Made by a program: the position numbers and the translations under genes
The notes under the pieces: generated by a model
Database searches by the model: none
What the model saw: only the letters and a program-made list of their open reading frames with translations
What the model was told of the DNA's origin: nothing
Assembly (NCBI GenBank): GCA_003427395.1
Contig: BFEA01000464.1
Span: 1,182,182-1,242,139 of the forward strand
DNA length: 59,958 nt
From: Chara braunii
Taxonomy: Eukaryota > Streptophyta > Charophyceae > Charales > Characeae
Reading direction: 5' to 3'
Shown: positions 13,126 through 26,650 of the stretch, piece by piece
How positions within the stretch are numbered: the stretch's first letter is position 1
How the letters are laid out: every line of letters starts with the position of its first letter

Positions 13126-16100
13126 TCCTCCACGAGCACAGACTCGAATGCATGTCACGCCTTGACCTAACATAGACAGCTAACCCAAACACTCTATCAT
13201 TGCCTGTTGGCATCACATATTGATCACCAGGTTGTTGACTTGACTGACTCTTGTGAGCCTCCAGGCACAAAGTGCAGCAATTCGGACATCTCCGCCGAAT
13301 TGCTGGACACAAAGTCGTGGCCAAAACTGCTTCAAAATGTATCCTAGCTATTACAATGTCTATTACTATGTTTTCATTGGCAGGAATACCTCCATTAGCA
13401 GGATTTTGCAGCAAATTTTCTCTCTTTTTTGCTGCTCACTGAACGTCACACACTCCGATCGATCAGTCGATGGGTGTATCATACTTTACGTCTGATCAGG
13501 TTCAACCCTGTACCACAACAATGCACATGATATCGCAGTCTCACCAGCCAAGAAAGGAGGGTGGAGGTTGCTTGGCTGTCATTTACAACAGCAGCACAGA
13601 CGTTTTCAATTCTTTACTCGGCATAACAAACATGCTCTACTTTGCTTGATTAGATGCTGTTAGTTATATTTAAAAAATCCTCCTAGACAAATCCATCACA
13701 CAATCCAAATACAAAGAAAAACTCTCAAAAATACGATTCCAATATTTCCATGCAAGTCGGGGTGGGGCATGCATCTAGCAGCAATCCAGCCATTTCTTCT
13801 CGAAACCCACATAACCGAAATTCGGACCGAATAAACCATCTCACTTATGAAAATACACCACAGTGCAGCCAAGGTCATCATCAACGGCATCATGTGCATT
13901 TCATCACCGCAACGGTCACAAATGTAACAAAAGGGGCTGAACAACCCCCGCACATCCTTTCACACCTTTCACAGACAGGGCAGGCAGCCACATGTGCAAC
14001 ATCCACATCAATGGCATGCACCTTTATTCTTTCCTCTGCTGCTCTGCTCCTCCGTCCTCACGAGTGAGGTGGACCCGCCGGGCCTGTCGTCACACAGAAG
14101 CACTACCATAGCAACTGGTTCCCAACAGCCGGTCCTTTCGAAGCGCATAATCACAACGTCAGAAGGTCGTTCCTTCAGCCTTCGAGGACCCAGACATGCC
14201 CAGGCATGGCATGTGTATTCCCCTTCTTCCTGAGGCAATTGCTAAGGCACCAAAATTTCCATGTGCAGAGGACTAACGCAGTATTATGACAGAGAGGAAA
14301 CCGAGGTTCATAACGGCCGTAAGCATGTACTTACCTATTGCGGCAGCATCTAATCAGATCGACTCCTCCATAAGCTGGATGCAGCTCATGCAACCGCCAA
14401 CTTCGCCAAGTACTTGATCGATTTCCGAGTACGCCCGGCACAACATCTACCTCCATGCATACAAAACCAATTGGCAGCAACCTCCCTAACAATTCAGCTG
14501 ACGAAGAGAGAGAGGCCATGGGGCACTGAAATAGAGGGCAGTCAGTTAGAAATTCGTCCCGGCGTTTCCATAAAAATGAGCCTTCGCCGAACGGAGCTTT
14601 GCCCGGGATATTTCATTAACGCAGATCTCCGAAGGCAAACAGGAAACTAAACAGTGTCCCTTCGTCAGAAGCACCTGTGCCCCTGCACACACTTCCGCAC
14701 GTTTTTCAAAGCCACGGAGAGAATGCACTCGACACCTGCCATGCCCGCAGTCCTTCGTTGACGGCAGATCACAGCAATTGAGACCAGGGATTAGTCTGCG
14801 CAACCCGTCGTTCTTTTCCCTCGAAGCCCATCCTAGCCCTCGACCACCAATCACAATGCCCCTCTTTTCCTTCCTCGTTGTGTCCATGACGATCCCCAAG
14901 CCAAATCCAAACGGGGTCAAATTCGACAACGCGAAACAGCGCTGCTTGCCAATCACTCCCTCTTCTGAAAATGACATTCCAATTCAGGCAAAGTACACCT
15001 TGCCAGAAATAATGCCTGAGAGAAACCACACTCTGCTCAGGACATGTGCCATGCCAATCCAAAGCCAGACTTGATTGTTCACCTCACACTCCGATCACTT
15101 CTATGTAAATAAAGACCTTGACCTTTCGCTCCCTTTAAAGATTCGGTGCGACCTTTCTCATAATATTCTTGCTCCAATGTTCCGTCCTTCTTCATTACCA
15201 TCTGAGGTGCCTGGTCATCCTAAAGATATTGTTGTGCCAAAGCAACAAAACAACCTCCCTTCCATTCTCCATACAATAACACTATCTGAACTCGAAATCC
15301 GCGCCCAATCTTCTACTACGGGATTCGTTCGTTTTCCGAGGGTCTGCTCAGAACGAAACAATTCCCCTCTCACCACCCTGACCTCTTCTACCGCTCTCCA
15401 GAGACAGGATGCTAGCTGCTGCCACCACTTCTCTTCAGTCACCTCTCCGCTCACTACTGTGACTTCCAGGGATCAACAGAACCCCAGGATGCCAATACTG
15501 ACACCTACTTTCCACCCTATACTCGTTGCATGGTCTGATGGACTTCACTCCCCTCGAAGTAGCCTCCAAGGAACAGGCGTCAGTGGCATGGAGGCCCCAC
15601 TGTTCAGCTGACGCGCATTACACTGCTACCTCATCAGAACACATCCCATTATCATCAGCTTTCCGCTGTCCATAGTTCTGGCAAAGTCAGTCCACTTCGC
15701 AACAACCTTGACTCCCTGTAGGGTTCACGACCACAACCCTCCTCCCCCCGCTCAGTCATCAACATGCCCAGATGTTGGTGCAAACTTCATCACAAAGAAA
15801 ACTCCAGCAGGACTAGAATCGGCATCCCCCTCCTCTTAACCCCGGCATGTTGGTCAAAATGGCAAATCCACTTCAAATTCGGTTCGCCTGCCCATAGGAG
15901 TTCTCTCGATAGACCACCTGGCCAAGTGCAGAAGACTTGGAGCTCTCTCGGATGCGAGAATGTCACATGATAATAATTGCCGAACATCAACGACTGGCCA
16001 CAACTGGCACTACTGATAAGGCAACTGGCAGCCAACACACGAGGACCACTCCTCCTGACGTTGGGAAACTCCCAAGTCTTCAAGATCCTTTCTCTCTGGA

Positions 16101-18751
16101 CTCCCTCCCCATGTCCAACAGCTGATCCATCTTTGGCCCGGAGACACTACTTCCCTGTCGAGAGTCCTTGTCGCCCAGGAACAAAATCTTTGTGCCCAGC
16201 CAACATCTGCCAAAAATGTCAAACAAAGGAGTCAGTGAACACTTTGACGAGACAAATTCATTGCGAATGTGCTTTTTAAAACTGTTTCCATATCATCTAT
16301 CTACTTTTTTCCATCATGTTTAAGGGATCCTCTGGCTACAATACACGCACCAAAATTCACTCCACATTCCACCTCGTGCAAACTGCCTTCATGAACGGAG
16401 AGGAACTGAGGCCATGTCAACACAACAACGGAAGACAAGAGTCCGCAGCCTATGGCCGACCAAGAAGCGATCAATCACAAGTCAGCAGAACACAACTTAC
16501 AGATACTTTTCTCATTAACCTGCTACATGAGCAATCCAAGTACACAAGGGATAACATAGTTCCCCATCCACCAGCTATGCTTGAATGGTGGGACGAAAAA
16601 CAAAAATCAAGAAAGGTGGGCCGCCAAAGCCACCATGCACCCCACCCCACATTGGTTTAGCCAAATTAATAAGAATATTGAAGAGCCGCTCTGTCCAGCA
16701 GGATATATTCATTCAATGCCCCTCCAGGTGCTCTGGCTTACACATGAAAACCAAGGATCGGCATCAAAGGAAAGAACAGCAGTACCCAGTAGAAGAGAAG
16801 TACACAGGCATGCAAGCAATAGGAAAAAACACTGCACAACGTGAAACCAAGATCAAAAGCTAGCATGCGTCTTATAGACACATCCTAGAAATCATCACCG
16901 CGAATACAGCTCACATACAGATCGAAACTGAATCTGCTTCGTCTGTCAGTATGCTCCATATCATGATGGTGAGGGAGAAACACTAATCAACCTCGTCTTG
17001 GCAAGCAACCTACCTGGCAATCAATCCAAACTTCAAGCACTTGCACCTCTGCTGAATGCCCTTCCCTGAAGGTCATTCGACTCCGTCCACACCGAGACGG
17101 AGAGATGCCCCCTTGACCTGAATCGCATCCTCACATGCAGTACCTCCTCTCGCGGCCAATACTTGCTCCCTCCACCGCTCAGTCTTTGCGTCTCTCTTGC
17201 CGAAAATATCTTATGCGCAGCACATATCTTCCTGTGGTCATGCACTCTTGAAGAGGGCTGAAACTACCCACACCACTTTCCTCTTCACATGAAACCCTCT
17301 GCTTGGCCGCTGCCTCCGTACTTGCTGTCCTAATGGGTGGTCCATGCCATCCCTATCGATTATCAATATCACGCAAGTCGAGCCCCCGGCGTTGTGGTTT
17401 GCTTTCTCAAAGCCAGGTCACGCCATTGCCTGCCAAACAGCAGATCCCTCGGCAGTCCAGCATGTATACACCCACCCTCGTGTATACTGCTATTCATGCC
17501 CTTCTGCATTACAAGCCTTTGCAACCTTGCCCCTTGCCCAAATGCAGCTGAGAACCGTCAATACCTTATTTCGAATCCTCTGACGCAACCAGCACGCGCT
17601 GCCGAGTGTCTGGTATAAGAATAAACAGACACACTGCACAACAGACACTCTGCACTTGTCGCTGTGCTAAGACGCGGCAGCAGGGAAAAGCTGCCTTCAC
17701 TCCGAATGAGTATCTGTCAAATTCCAAAGTCCCTACCCCATAACGCCTCTTTCAGGGCCGTCGACGTCCAACACACCCTTCACACCTGAAGTCTCCAGCG
17801 TCGAAACAACTCCAGATAAACAAGGACCTTTTTCCTTTTTCCATCTCCAAATCTACACCTACTACATTTCATGGTATTTTGCATGCCGTCCCAAGCAATT
17901 GTACTACATAATGACCATACCCTCCAGCCAATTCACCTGTAGGGCAAGCACATGATTATCCCCATGCTAATTCCTCCAACGAACACCTTGCACCTCCCAG
18001 CCAACTGCATCGCACCGGGAATCAACATCATGTAAAGAGGATGGACAGTGAGGAAAGTGTGCAAGGACAACCACAGAAGAATATGGCACTCCTTGCGTAA
18101 CCCCGGGACATTTCCATGCATTCAAGAAGGAAAAAAGTAGAAAAACAAGGGCACAAAAACGACGAAACTGCTACCCTGACAGCAACCACAACCAGGGCAA
18201 ACGAGAATATCCAAGGTGTGGTAAAGAAAAAGGCATTCCTCCATTTACATGTACACATCTAATAACTCCTGAGACCATCATGATCGCCTGCCCACAAAAT
18301 GTGTGCACCCTTTCCCTCAACACTCTCTCCTGCAGCGCAGACGGCTTCCAAGCTGATCGCATTCTTTCACAAGACCATACTGCCTGGCGCCGACTCTCTC
18401 CTCTCTCTCCTAGATGGTGGAAATAAAAGACACAAGCAATCATTTGAATCAGATCCATGCCCACCTGTTCAGCGCCAAGCCTTCCACGCGTATGCCACAG
18501 CAGACCAAAACATCTTCACTGTCATGTCATTCCTGATACTCAACAATTGCTTGCTTACATCTTATCCAGTCATCTAGCAGGGTCAACAGATGCACAAGAC
18601 AAGTGTCGTTGCTTTCCCAGATGTGGACCCCAACAAAGTCCACTCACATCACTGGTCCTCGTGCATTGCTCACAGAAAACTATCCCTTGCACACATCCAT
18701 CCCATCAGGCTACAATAGCCCATCTTCCTCGCCTAACAGTGTTTTCGGCTG
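13126..18751. other. 3' flank of FZR, no gene recognised
   Basis: About 5.6 kb of mixed composition. Open frames exist on both strands (for example 15,075-15,611 plus and 14,546-14,977 minus) but none shows a domain, and they overlap each other in opposing frames as chance frames do. Confidence 0.5.
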
Positions 18752-18805
18752 CTATCGAATATGTGCCCTTCCGAGTGTCCATACGCTAGAATCCTTGACA
18801 GAGCC
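18752..18805 (-). CDS. FZR: FZR exon 10: C-terminal IR tail and stop
   Basis: The exon has 17 codons plus [20 protein letters not shown]. It follows a pyrimidine-rich acceptor (TTGGCAG). The final Ile-Arg is the conserved tail that docks on the TPR subunits of the APC/C, and LGRxxIR matches plant FZR ends. It lies 4.07 kb beyond exon 9. No clear AATAAA was seen just downstream on the minus strand. Confidence 0.92.
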   Translation of the reverse strand, partial: GSVKDSSVWTLGRAHIR

Positions 18806-21800
18806 CTGCCAAACAGGAAAAAACAGGAGAAAACAAGATCAACCAGGTAAGATAGCCATATTCTCCATGAAAGCACATTGCATTTCCACACCATCCTCGC
18901 AATCAGTCCATCCTCCCATTCTGAAGTCAAATGGAACGGGCACAACACAAGGCCTCAGGACAACAGACAGGGCCTTTCAAGACAACCAAAACTTGCTGGA
19001 ACGGGCACAACACAAGGCCTCAGGACAACAGATGGGGCATTTCAAGACAACCAAACTTCCTGCTAGAAACACAGCTCCGCTTTCAAAATGGAAAAGCTCA
19101 GATCAAAACAACCAAAGGAAGAGAAGACCTCCAGACTTACCGCAAATGCCACCATCGGCCTCAGACACAGCAGAAACTCAGCTACTCTTGAGATAGGGCA
19201 CACTCAAGTAGCGGTAGTGTAGTCCCGTAGGTACAGGAGTAGTGGAGGGCCGAGCAGAAAGTCAACAAGTTAGTATTTTTTAGAGGCCCAGGAGCGGTAC
19301 GCTAGGTCTAGGCAGGTACAAGTCCCAAGTAGCCTAAGTCCAGGGCCTGTACGGAGGATATCAGCGTCTGCAATAATGTTTCCCTCCGAAAGGGAGGAGA
19401 TACAAGTTTGGAGGCCACATGGCCTGGAAGTCACCGCCCAAGAGGCAGGTTGGCCGCTATATCTCCAGCAGTAAAGCTCTCCTCAATTAATGCATGCAAG
19501 TTTGGACGTCACCCTGCTGGATCACCTAGACGAGAGCTGGTGTGCAGCGCTGTGGGGGAGACGAACGCCCAGCTCTCCACCTTGGCCATGGTGGAGGAGC
19601 TCGGGTGGGCGGAGGAAGAAGGGAGACTAGGAGAGGGAAGGGCTAGGGGTACTTACCTGGCCATGGTGGACGCCATCTTCATCATCTTTGTAGGCGCTGC
19701 ATCTGGAAGGCCTGCAGCAGAGTCCGGCATGGCCGCCTGAGAGAAAGAGGCCATAGGCGCTGCATTGTCTTTTGCACGTCAGGGCAAGGCCCTTCGTAGT
19801 CCGCGATAACCTAAGCCTGGATGAAGAAGAAAGAGGAGGGCAGCCATGGCTATGGTAGCCCTCTTGTTGTGCTGGCAGTAGAAGAGGGATTCAGACATTG
19901 ATTCTGGTTCAGCCATTCATCATTATTATATTATTTCTTGTTTGAACGAGAGAGGAGGAGATGAGGAGGAAGAGTTGGTTGGTGGAGAAGGGGGAATTAC
20001 AAAATTGCCCAGGATCGGGTCACCACCATCTCTATCACTCCATGGCTAGACATCCCCCATTTGCTATCTAGCATCTGGAGTCCCCACCAACAATCCTGAA
20101 GTCCACAAGATCTTCAGGCGACACCAAGTGCAATACTGCTTAAAGCACCCAGAAGCCCCCGCTTCTTCGATGCGCTTCAAAAGAGCTGCCCATGGGAATC
20201 ACACCCACACCAAGCTCTCTCTCTGAGACTCCTCGCAAAGATACTGTTACCAGAACTCCAAGCATACATTCCCACACCAAAAAACTTGGTGGCTACCCGC
20301 AGACATTCCTTCAGAATAACAAGTGCTAGAATTAGGCCTGTGTGGGCGGGTGGGTGTTGTCATTTTCACAATACACAAAAGCACTAATGTTCCAGACTGC
20401 TTCGTCAGACTTTCACCAACTCATCAGGAGGTCCGTGTGTGTTTTAATTTTTAACAACAACAGCCCCTGTTCCACCCAGGTGAGTAGATCAAGAAGCAAA
20501 GCAGATTTACGTCTATTGCAGAAGATGAAACACACTTGAGATGAGCCAATCCAACAAAGGAACAGTTTTACCTCTATACCAAGCAACAGGGAGCACAATA
20601 GATCCATGATTTCCCTTTCTAACCTATCTCTACTTTGCCTTTATTTGGGGGTACCCCTTTTCTTTGTTCTTGCAGCTCCCCTTTTTACTGTGCCTCTCGC
20701 ATACTAGGGTGACCCGTGGCTATGTTGATTGCGGTTAAGAGCAGCAGCTGCCCATCATCTTTATGTGCCTTGACAACACACTTGCACATTATGAAAGGAG
20801 GCAGAGAGAAGGTGGGAGGTATGCTCTGTTCATTTTCCTTTATATCTTCAGTTCATACTTTCTGTTCCTGTAATGACGTGCAACTGCATGCTTTTTTTAG
20901 TAGTGCACAAAAGGAGGGAGGAAGGAAAGGTGTAGGGGGTGGACTTCTATGGGAAATGAAGGTTGGGGAAGGAAGACGGGCTAAAAGGGGGGGGAAGTGG
21001 AGCGGCAAAGAAAAGAACAGAGGAAAGGCGAACTTGACAGGGTTCTCAATACTTCACCGCTGGAGCAGACTCCTCTTGAATGGCACAAGAGGGCAGTGAG
21101 TGTTTGGGTTGCAGGAAATTTTTAATGAGGAAGCTGCGGTTGCCTGCGGTAACTGGCCACCCATACAGACCAGACAGGACCGGTTCGGGTGTGGACTGTT
21201 TTGAAATAGCCCATCCAAATTCTCACAGTTGCATAGCTGCATCAAATGGCACACGATGTGATGGTCTATTTTCCACCTCAGGGTGCTGCGCCTGTTGATC
21301 GTATGGCAAGGATGAGGGAGATCTGATTGCGGTTGCCGCCAGTGTACGCCCTATGCTGCATGTGAGACATGCTTGCAGTTGACGGGGCAGGTGATGGCAT
21401 CGGGGGTAGTCCATGTAGAAGAGATACTTGCAATGACAGCTTCCTGGAAACACTGACGACACATGGCATGTCACTGACAAGCTTGCAGGAAAGCAGGCTG
21501 AATTTCACAGCTATTTAAGCATGGTATGTCACGGCGTGATGAGCACAAGTCAACAGGCCACACTTTTCGGTGGTTTTCCCAGCAGAGCCTGGCAGTGACC
21601 ATCCCTTCATAGTGTTCAGAGCAGAGATTTTGTTGCATGCATGCCGCAGCTGTGCGGAGACACAATGGCATCATAACACAGCCACCATCCTCCGGAGAGG
21701 CCCGTTTATGATCCATGGTAGCATCTGTCCGATCTACACAAGGAAGGGATGCTGCCTGGCCATGTACAGGGGAGGGGGGAAGGTTCAGCTGGTTTTTTCC

Positions 21801-24800
21801 TCCTGAGGCTGTAGAGCTTGTGAGTGCACATCTACATACTGCTCCTGATTGAACAGCCAGACCGAGTGGGATTCTGACATTCGGTGATAGAAAAAGATTA
21901 TTTCCCACCATGTGCACCCTACCACCATTGTCCCATAGGGTCCATGAGTTATCGAACAAAGGTCACAGCACTGAAATGAGCTGAACGCGCTGTCACCTTC
22001 ACTACACACAGCAGCACGGACAAAGGAATGGTTGCATCGGACGATTTCATCAGGCTTCCATCAACGCATGTGGAGGTTAAACCCCAGCCGTCTGCACAGG
22101 ATGCATTTGACTGATGGTTAAAGATGCACCACATCATTCCTGAGAAAACTGAACAAACTTCACAAACAACCACCCTACAACCCTACCAGACTTTCAGTTT
22201 AAACCCCTGACCAGAACGTCAGTAAGTCCACAAAACTAGTATGTCGCATCCATAGAACCCAACCCGTCATTGACCGACATTCCCTCAGCAACAAGACAGC
22301 TTGGTTGCCCACATCCTAGCAGTGGGACCACAGGCCGTATTGTCGAAGCCGAAGACCAACAGGGGCAGCGAGAGAGAGTTGACAAACAGAACAGACCGGC
22401 AATTACCAGTACGGCCACTTCCATTCTTGTCATTTGCTTCATCTAATCTCTCAAGTGAATGCTACAGGAAAGAAACAGGCATGTGGACCATCAGCAGCAT
22501 CCACGTTGTATTCATCAGCGATAACTTTCTCCCTATGAATGGAAACATGGTTTTAAAAAAAAACAAAAAAAAACAAACGGTTATAGGTCAATCACAGTAC
22601 AAGACCTTTCCCCCTTCCACGAAAACACAAAGGCAATGTCCTCTCCTCCTAGCACTTCCGGCATAGCAGTATCCTTTCTACCAATCACGAACAACAAGGC
22701 AAAAGCTGTGCTTCTTCATTGAATGCGACATCATCGCCGTTACCCATACTGCAAACGCATGACGAAAAGGTCGTGCACTCAAAGACGAATCCACAAATTC
22801 AAGGACGAGTCAAAAATGTGTAAGGGAAGGGAAGGAAAGGGGAAACGTGCAGGGATGTCAAGGAAATGCACTCTTACCTGCGACTTCGGCCCCGGAAAGA
22901 CGTTCCAGAATCTAAGTGTCTCATCACCAGCACCTGTTACTATAGTCTGCACACATATTATACCACACGTCAGAAAATATTGTTAGTGTGTGTAACCAGT
23001 CGACATGTACAGAACTGCTTTCCATTTTTAGCATTACCCCATGACACAGCTCCACAACATAGGTGAGAGGTCGTTCATCTTGGGGAACGGAAATAGCACT
23101 TTGACGAAATGTTGCACAACAGATTCATAGCCAGCCAATACATGATGTCAATCTTCCAAAAAACAGCTTTGATTGATCTACACATATGACTAGGGGGAAC
23201 CGAGCTCTTTCACATGGAATCCAATCAAGATGATTGAGGAGATGGAACCGAGCTCTTTCACATTGGAATCCAATCAAGATGATTGAGAAGATGAAAGAAC
23301 AAATGAGTGAAAGTAGTTGAACTAGCGAAACGAAACAAATCAATGGCACAAGTCCAGTCATCACAGCATGGACGTAGAGAAGCATGTACAAGTAGATGCG
23401 AGATGGTAATCAATGCACATTTTTTATAATCAAATAAATGAACCTGAGAAAGCAATGCATTATTGCTCTGCCGCATACCAGAGACAGCACCATCTTGCAG
23501 CTAATCATGTGCCGAGCTGCCATTTCGCGTGCACATTCTATCCCATTGTCTTCCATCCATCCTTCACTCGGTCATTTGTTAATTTTCGTTCACTCACTCT
23601 CTCATTTAATCATTAACTCATTTCCAAGAACAGTCCAATTAGATAACCATGCATGGAACAGTCAAACACAAGTCTCGCATCACATCACACAGACATGAGA
23701 TACACAGGAGTACAAAGTCCAGAAATAGTCTCAGTATCCAACAACAAACTTAGTTGTCTTCTTCGCCACATCCAGCTATGGCCACCCAACTCAATATGCA
23801 GGTGTCTCTCCCTCTTCTTCCTCTGTCATTTGTCTCTCTTTGTCTCACTGTTCACACTCTCAGTCCTCTCTCTCTCTCTCTCTCCCCCCCCCCCTCCTAG
23901 CGCACTACAGCTATGCCTATGGCGCCGCCCAGTGTCGTTGACTGCACTGCCCAGCGCTCACTCAGTCGCCTCTCCACCACACAAGACCACAGCAGCACTT
24001 CCGCATTGAGTGCAAAGCATATGCGGTGAAGTCCTGCTGGACTTTTGTACTTCCTGATCCACCTTCCAGTCTCCTGGTTATGGGTTGGTTCCCTTCCCTT
24101 TGTTTGCTGCCTGCGGAAGCTTACAGATTCTCCTTCGATCTGACTGACTGACACTTGGCCCAATGCCTTTTTTTTATCTTGGCTGAAGGTTGCGGTGCCT
24201 TACTGGAAATATATTCTTCAACCTATAACTGTTATCTAGTAGGGACTTCCTACCACAATCTACTTAACTAAACTGCCTACGCATCTGTAATCATGGTACA
24301 AACATAAACTGGTCTTCTGGAGCATTCGTGGATATTGCACAGGTGGCTAGAACCAGTAAAGGAAAACCGAATGGGACTCTGCACAGGTGGCTAGAACCAG
24401 TAAAGGAAAACCGCATGGGACTCACGACTGGGAGTCAGGACTGGGAGTTGGGGTCTGAGACTCGAGATTGGCACCTGTGACTGGGACTCAAGGTTACCAC
24501 CTGGGACTGGAACTCGAGGCTGAACCAAGGGTATTGTCACATACACAGGGTACACATCCCGACGTGTAGCACAGATCCAAGGAACCGACCCCAGCAATAG
24601 GAAATAAAACGCAGCGGAAGACTGGAACGTACACTCTGACACAGCAAGATTGGAATGGACAGTACTCACTTATTCATTTAACACTCAGTGAGATGGGGGT
24701 GGCAGCGCATTATACAAAGAAGGGGCGCTGTTGACAGACCATCCACAGACGAAGTACGGGGAAGATCGAGACGAAGGGGAAGAGTGGGGCGAGAAGGCCA

Positions 24801-25007
24801 AGTCACCAACATCATCAATCACAAAGTTTCCCGAAGTCCCAATCTCAGGACGTTGTCCAAAGGCGGGTCTTTCCCTGAATACCAGAACAGGGCAATTACC
24901 CAAATGTCACCAAGCTCAGATCCCAGATAACTCTCTCGCTCTTGTATCCAGAAGGAAGTCAAATACTTGGATGATGAAGGAGGTCCGGAGGAGAGAAGAA
25001 GAAGAAG

Positions 25008-25082
<75 letters not shown>

Positions 25083-26592
25083 TGCTGATACCAGATACTG
25101 ACCATGCAAATGTGTTCTCTTGACGCCGGTATTGGAGTGCTGAAGACGAGGCTGGAGCTATGGCGCCCCTAGGTGAGTCATCAGGTAATTCCCAGTGTCT
25201 GGCCTCCGACTCTCTCCCGCTGCAGTCTCCGCTGCAGCCTCCATGACCACCTCTGGCCTACCGCTACTGCGCCCAGCGCTGAAGACTAACACAGCATAAC
25301 GTTGAATAGTAGCTCACACTAACCTGCCTAGTGAGAGGCAGACCAGTCTCTAATTACTACTGGTCTGGCCGCTCCTGGGTCCTACTGACAGAAAAGTGAG
25401 GCCCAGAATGAATGGCCTGGAAATCAATCAGGCCGAACACTTCGATCCAATCTGATGGTCCAAATGTGGCCTGGGAGAAAAAGGAGGCCAGGGCCTGAAC
25501 CCTTACCGGTACCAGGGACTGGCCCGGCCAAACCTCATGTGGGCCTAAAACGGGCCTCTTTCTGGCCTGAACGGACACAGGCCCTACTTCTGGCGCCAAA
25601 ACTTAATGTGCCAGACCGAAGCTAAGTCCCTACCCCTTCCTACCTACCTGATGGGTCCTACTGGGCCCATGTAGGACCTTCATATGCCACAGGTATTGAG
25701 ATTCGCGACTCCTTTTAACAATCATTGAACATGGCAATGGCAATAGCAACAGCATCAGCAAGCCAATCAACACTTGAGCAAACGATGGGACAACAGACCG
25801 CTGGACCTGCAAGAAAGGTGAGAAGTTTCCTTTGGATACATTTCAAGCTCATCATTATGGAAGAAGGTTCAAAGACATTCACCAACTAAAAAAATGAATC
25901 ATCCATGATCCCAATGATAGTCCGGCAAAGCCCACAATATTTCTGCTTTTAGGTATATCCAGCTGCGGTAGAAGATGGAATGCCAGCAGAACAGCTTCTA
26001 ACCATTGACCGAGTCCAGAGGGCTGAAACTTTCACAGGCTGGAAGACACCTCAGACACCTCCATTTCAAAGTCAAATGTTGAGGCACATGTTTGGAGAAG
26101 GATCCAGCTTAAAATGAATACCTCCATCCACTCATCCACTGCTGGTCATTTATGTTCAATAACGACGATACAAGAAACTCCAGGCAACCAGATAGAGCCT
26201 TCAAAAGAAAAAGGCCAGAAAAATGCGCTCAATGCTCATACAATTCCATACAAATATAGACCATAGGTGTGGGTGTGTGCAAGGGGAAGGAACCATGAAC
26301 CGTAATTCGGGTATGCATCTTCAGACACTGCCATAAATCTGCAGTCTCATGAAGTTTCGTGGGAAAACTGCCATGCCTACAAAGTCTATTGCCATACCTG
26401 TCCGTCAGGCGAAATAGCCAGGTACAACACTCTTAACGTGTGCCCTGTCAGAGTAGCAAGCTGGGAACACAACAGAGAAGAGTGATGACCACATACAAAC
26501 ACCAAACTCCACTGATGTCAGCACCAATCAGCTGAAATCAAACAAAGAGACATGACAGCACATAAAACAAGTTCAAAACAACACTTACTTGA

Positions 26593-26650
<58 letters not shown>

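Larger units (their letters stand above)
22947..26397 (-). other. FZR: FZR intron 8 (3.45 kb)
   Basis: It contains tandem duplications at 23,197-23,290 and 24,336-24,420, a (CT)n(GT)n tract at 25,009-25,084, and a TGGCGCC motif at 25,591. No coding sequence is recognised. Confidence 0.85.

Noticed and set aside
21949-22173. Candidate FZR terminal exon ending TFVR
   Set aside because: It lacks the GRxxIR tail; the segment at 18,752-18,805 fits with a good acceptor and the right phase.
22236-22442. Minus frame containing STIR
   Set aside because: The motif is internal and is not followed by a stop; no acceptor fits.
25585-25610. TGGCGCC on the minus strand as an LTR-retrotransposon primer-binding site
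   Set aside because: No matching LTR pair or polypurine tract was found nearby, so the 7-mer alone is not enough.
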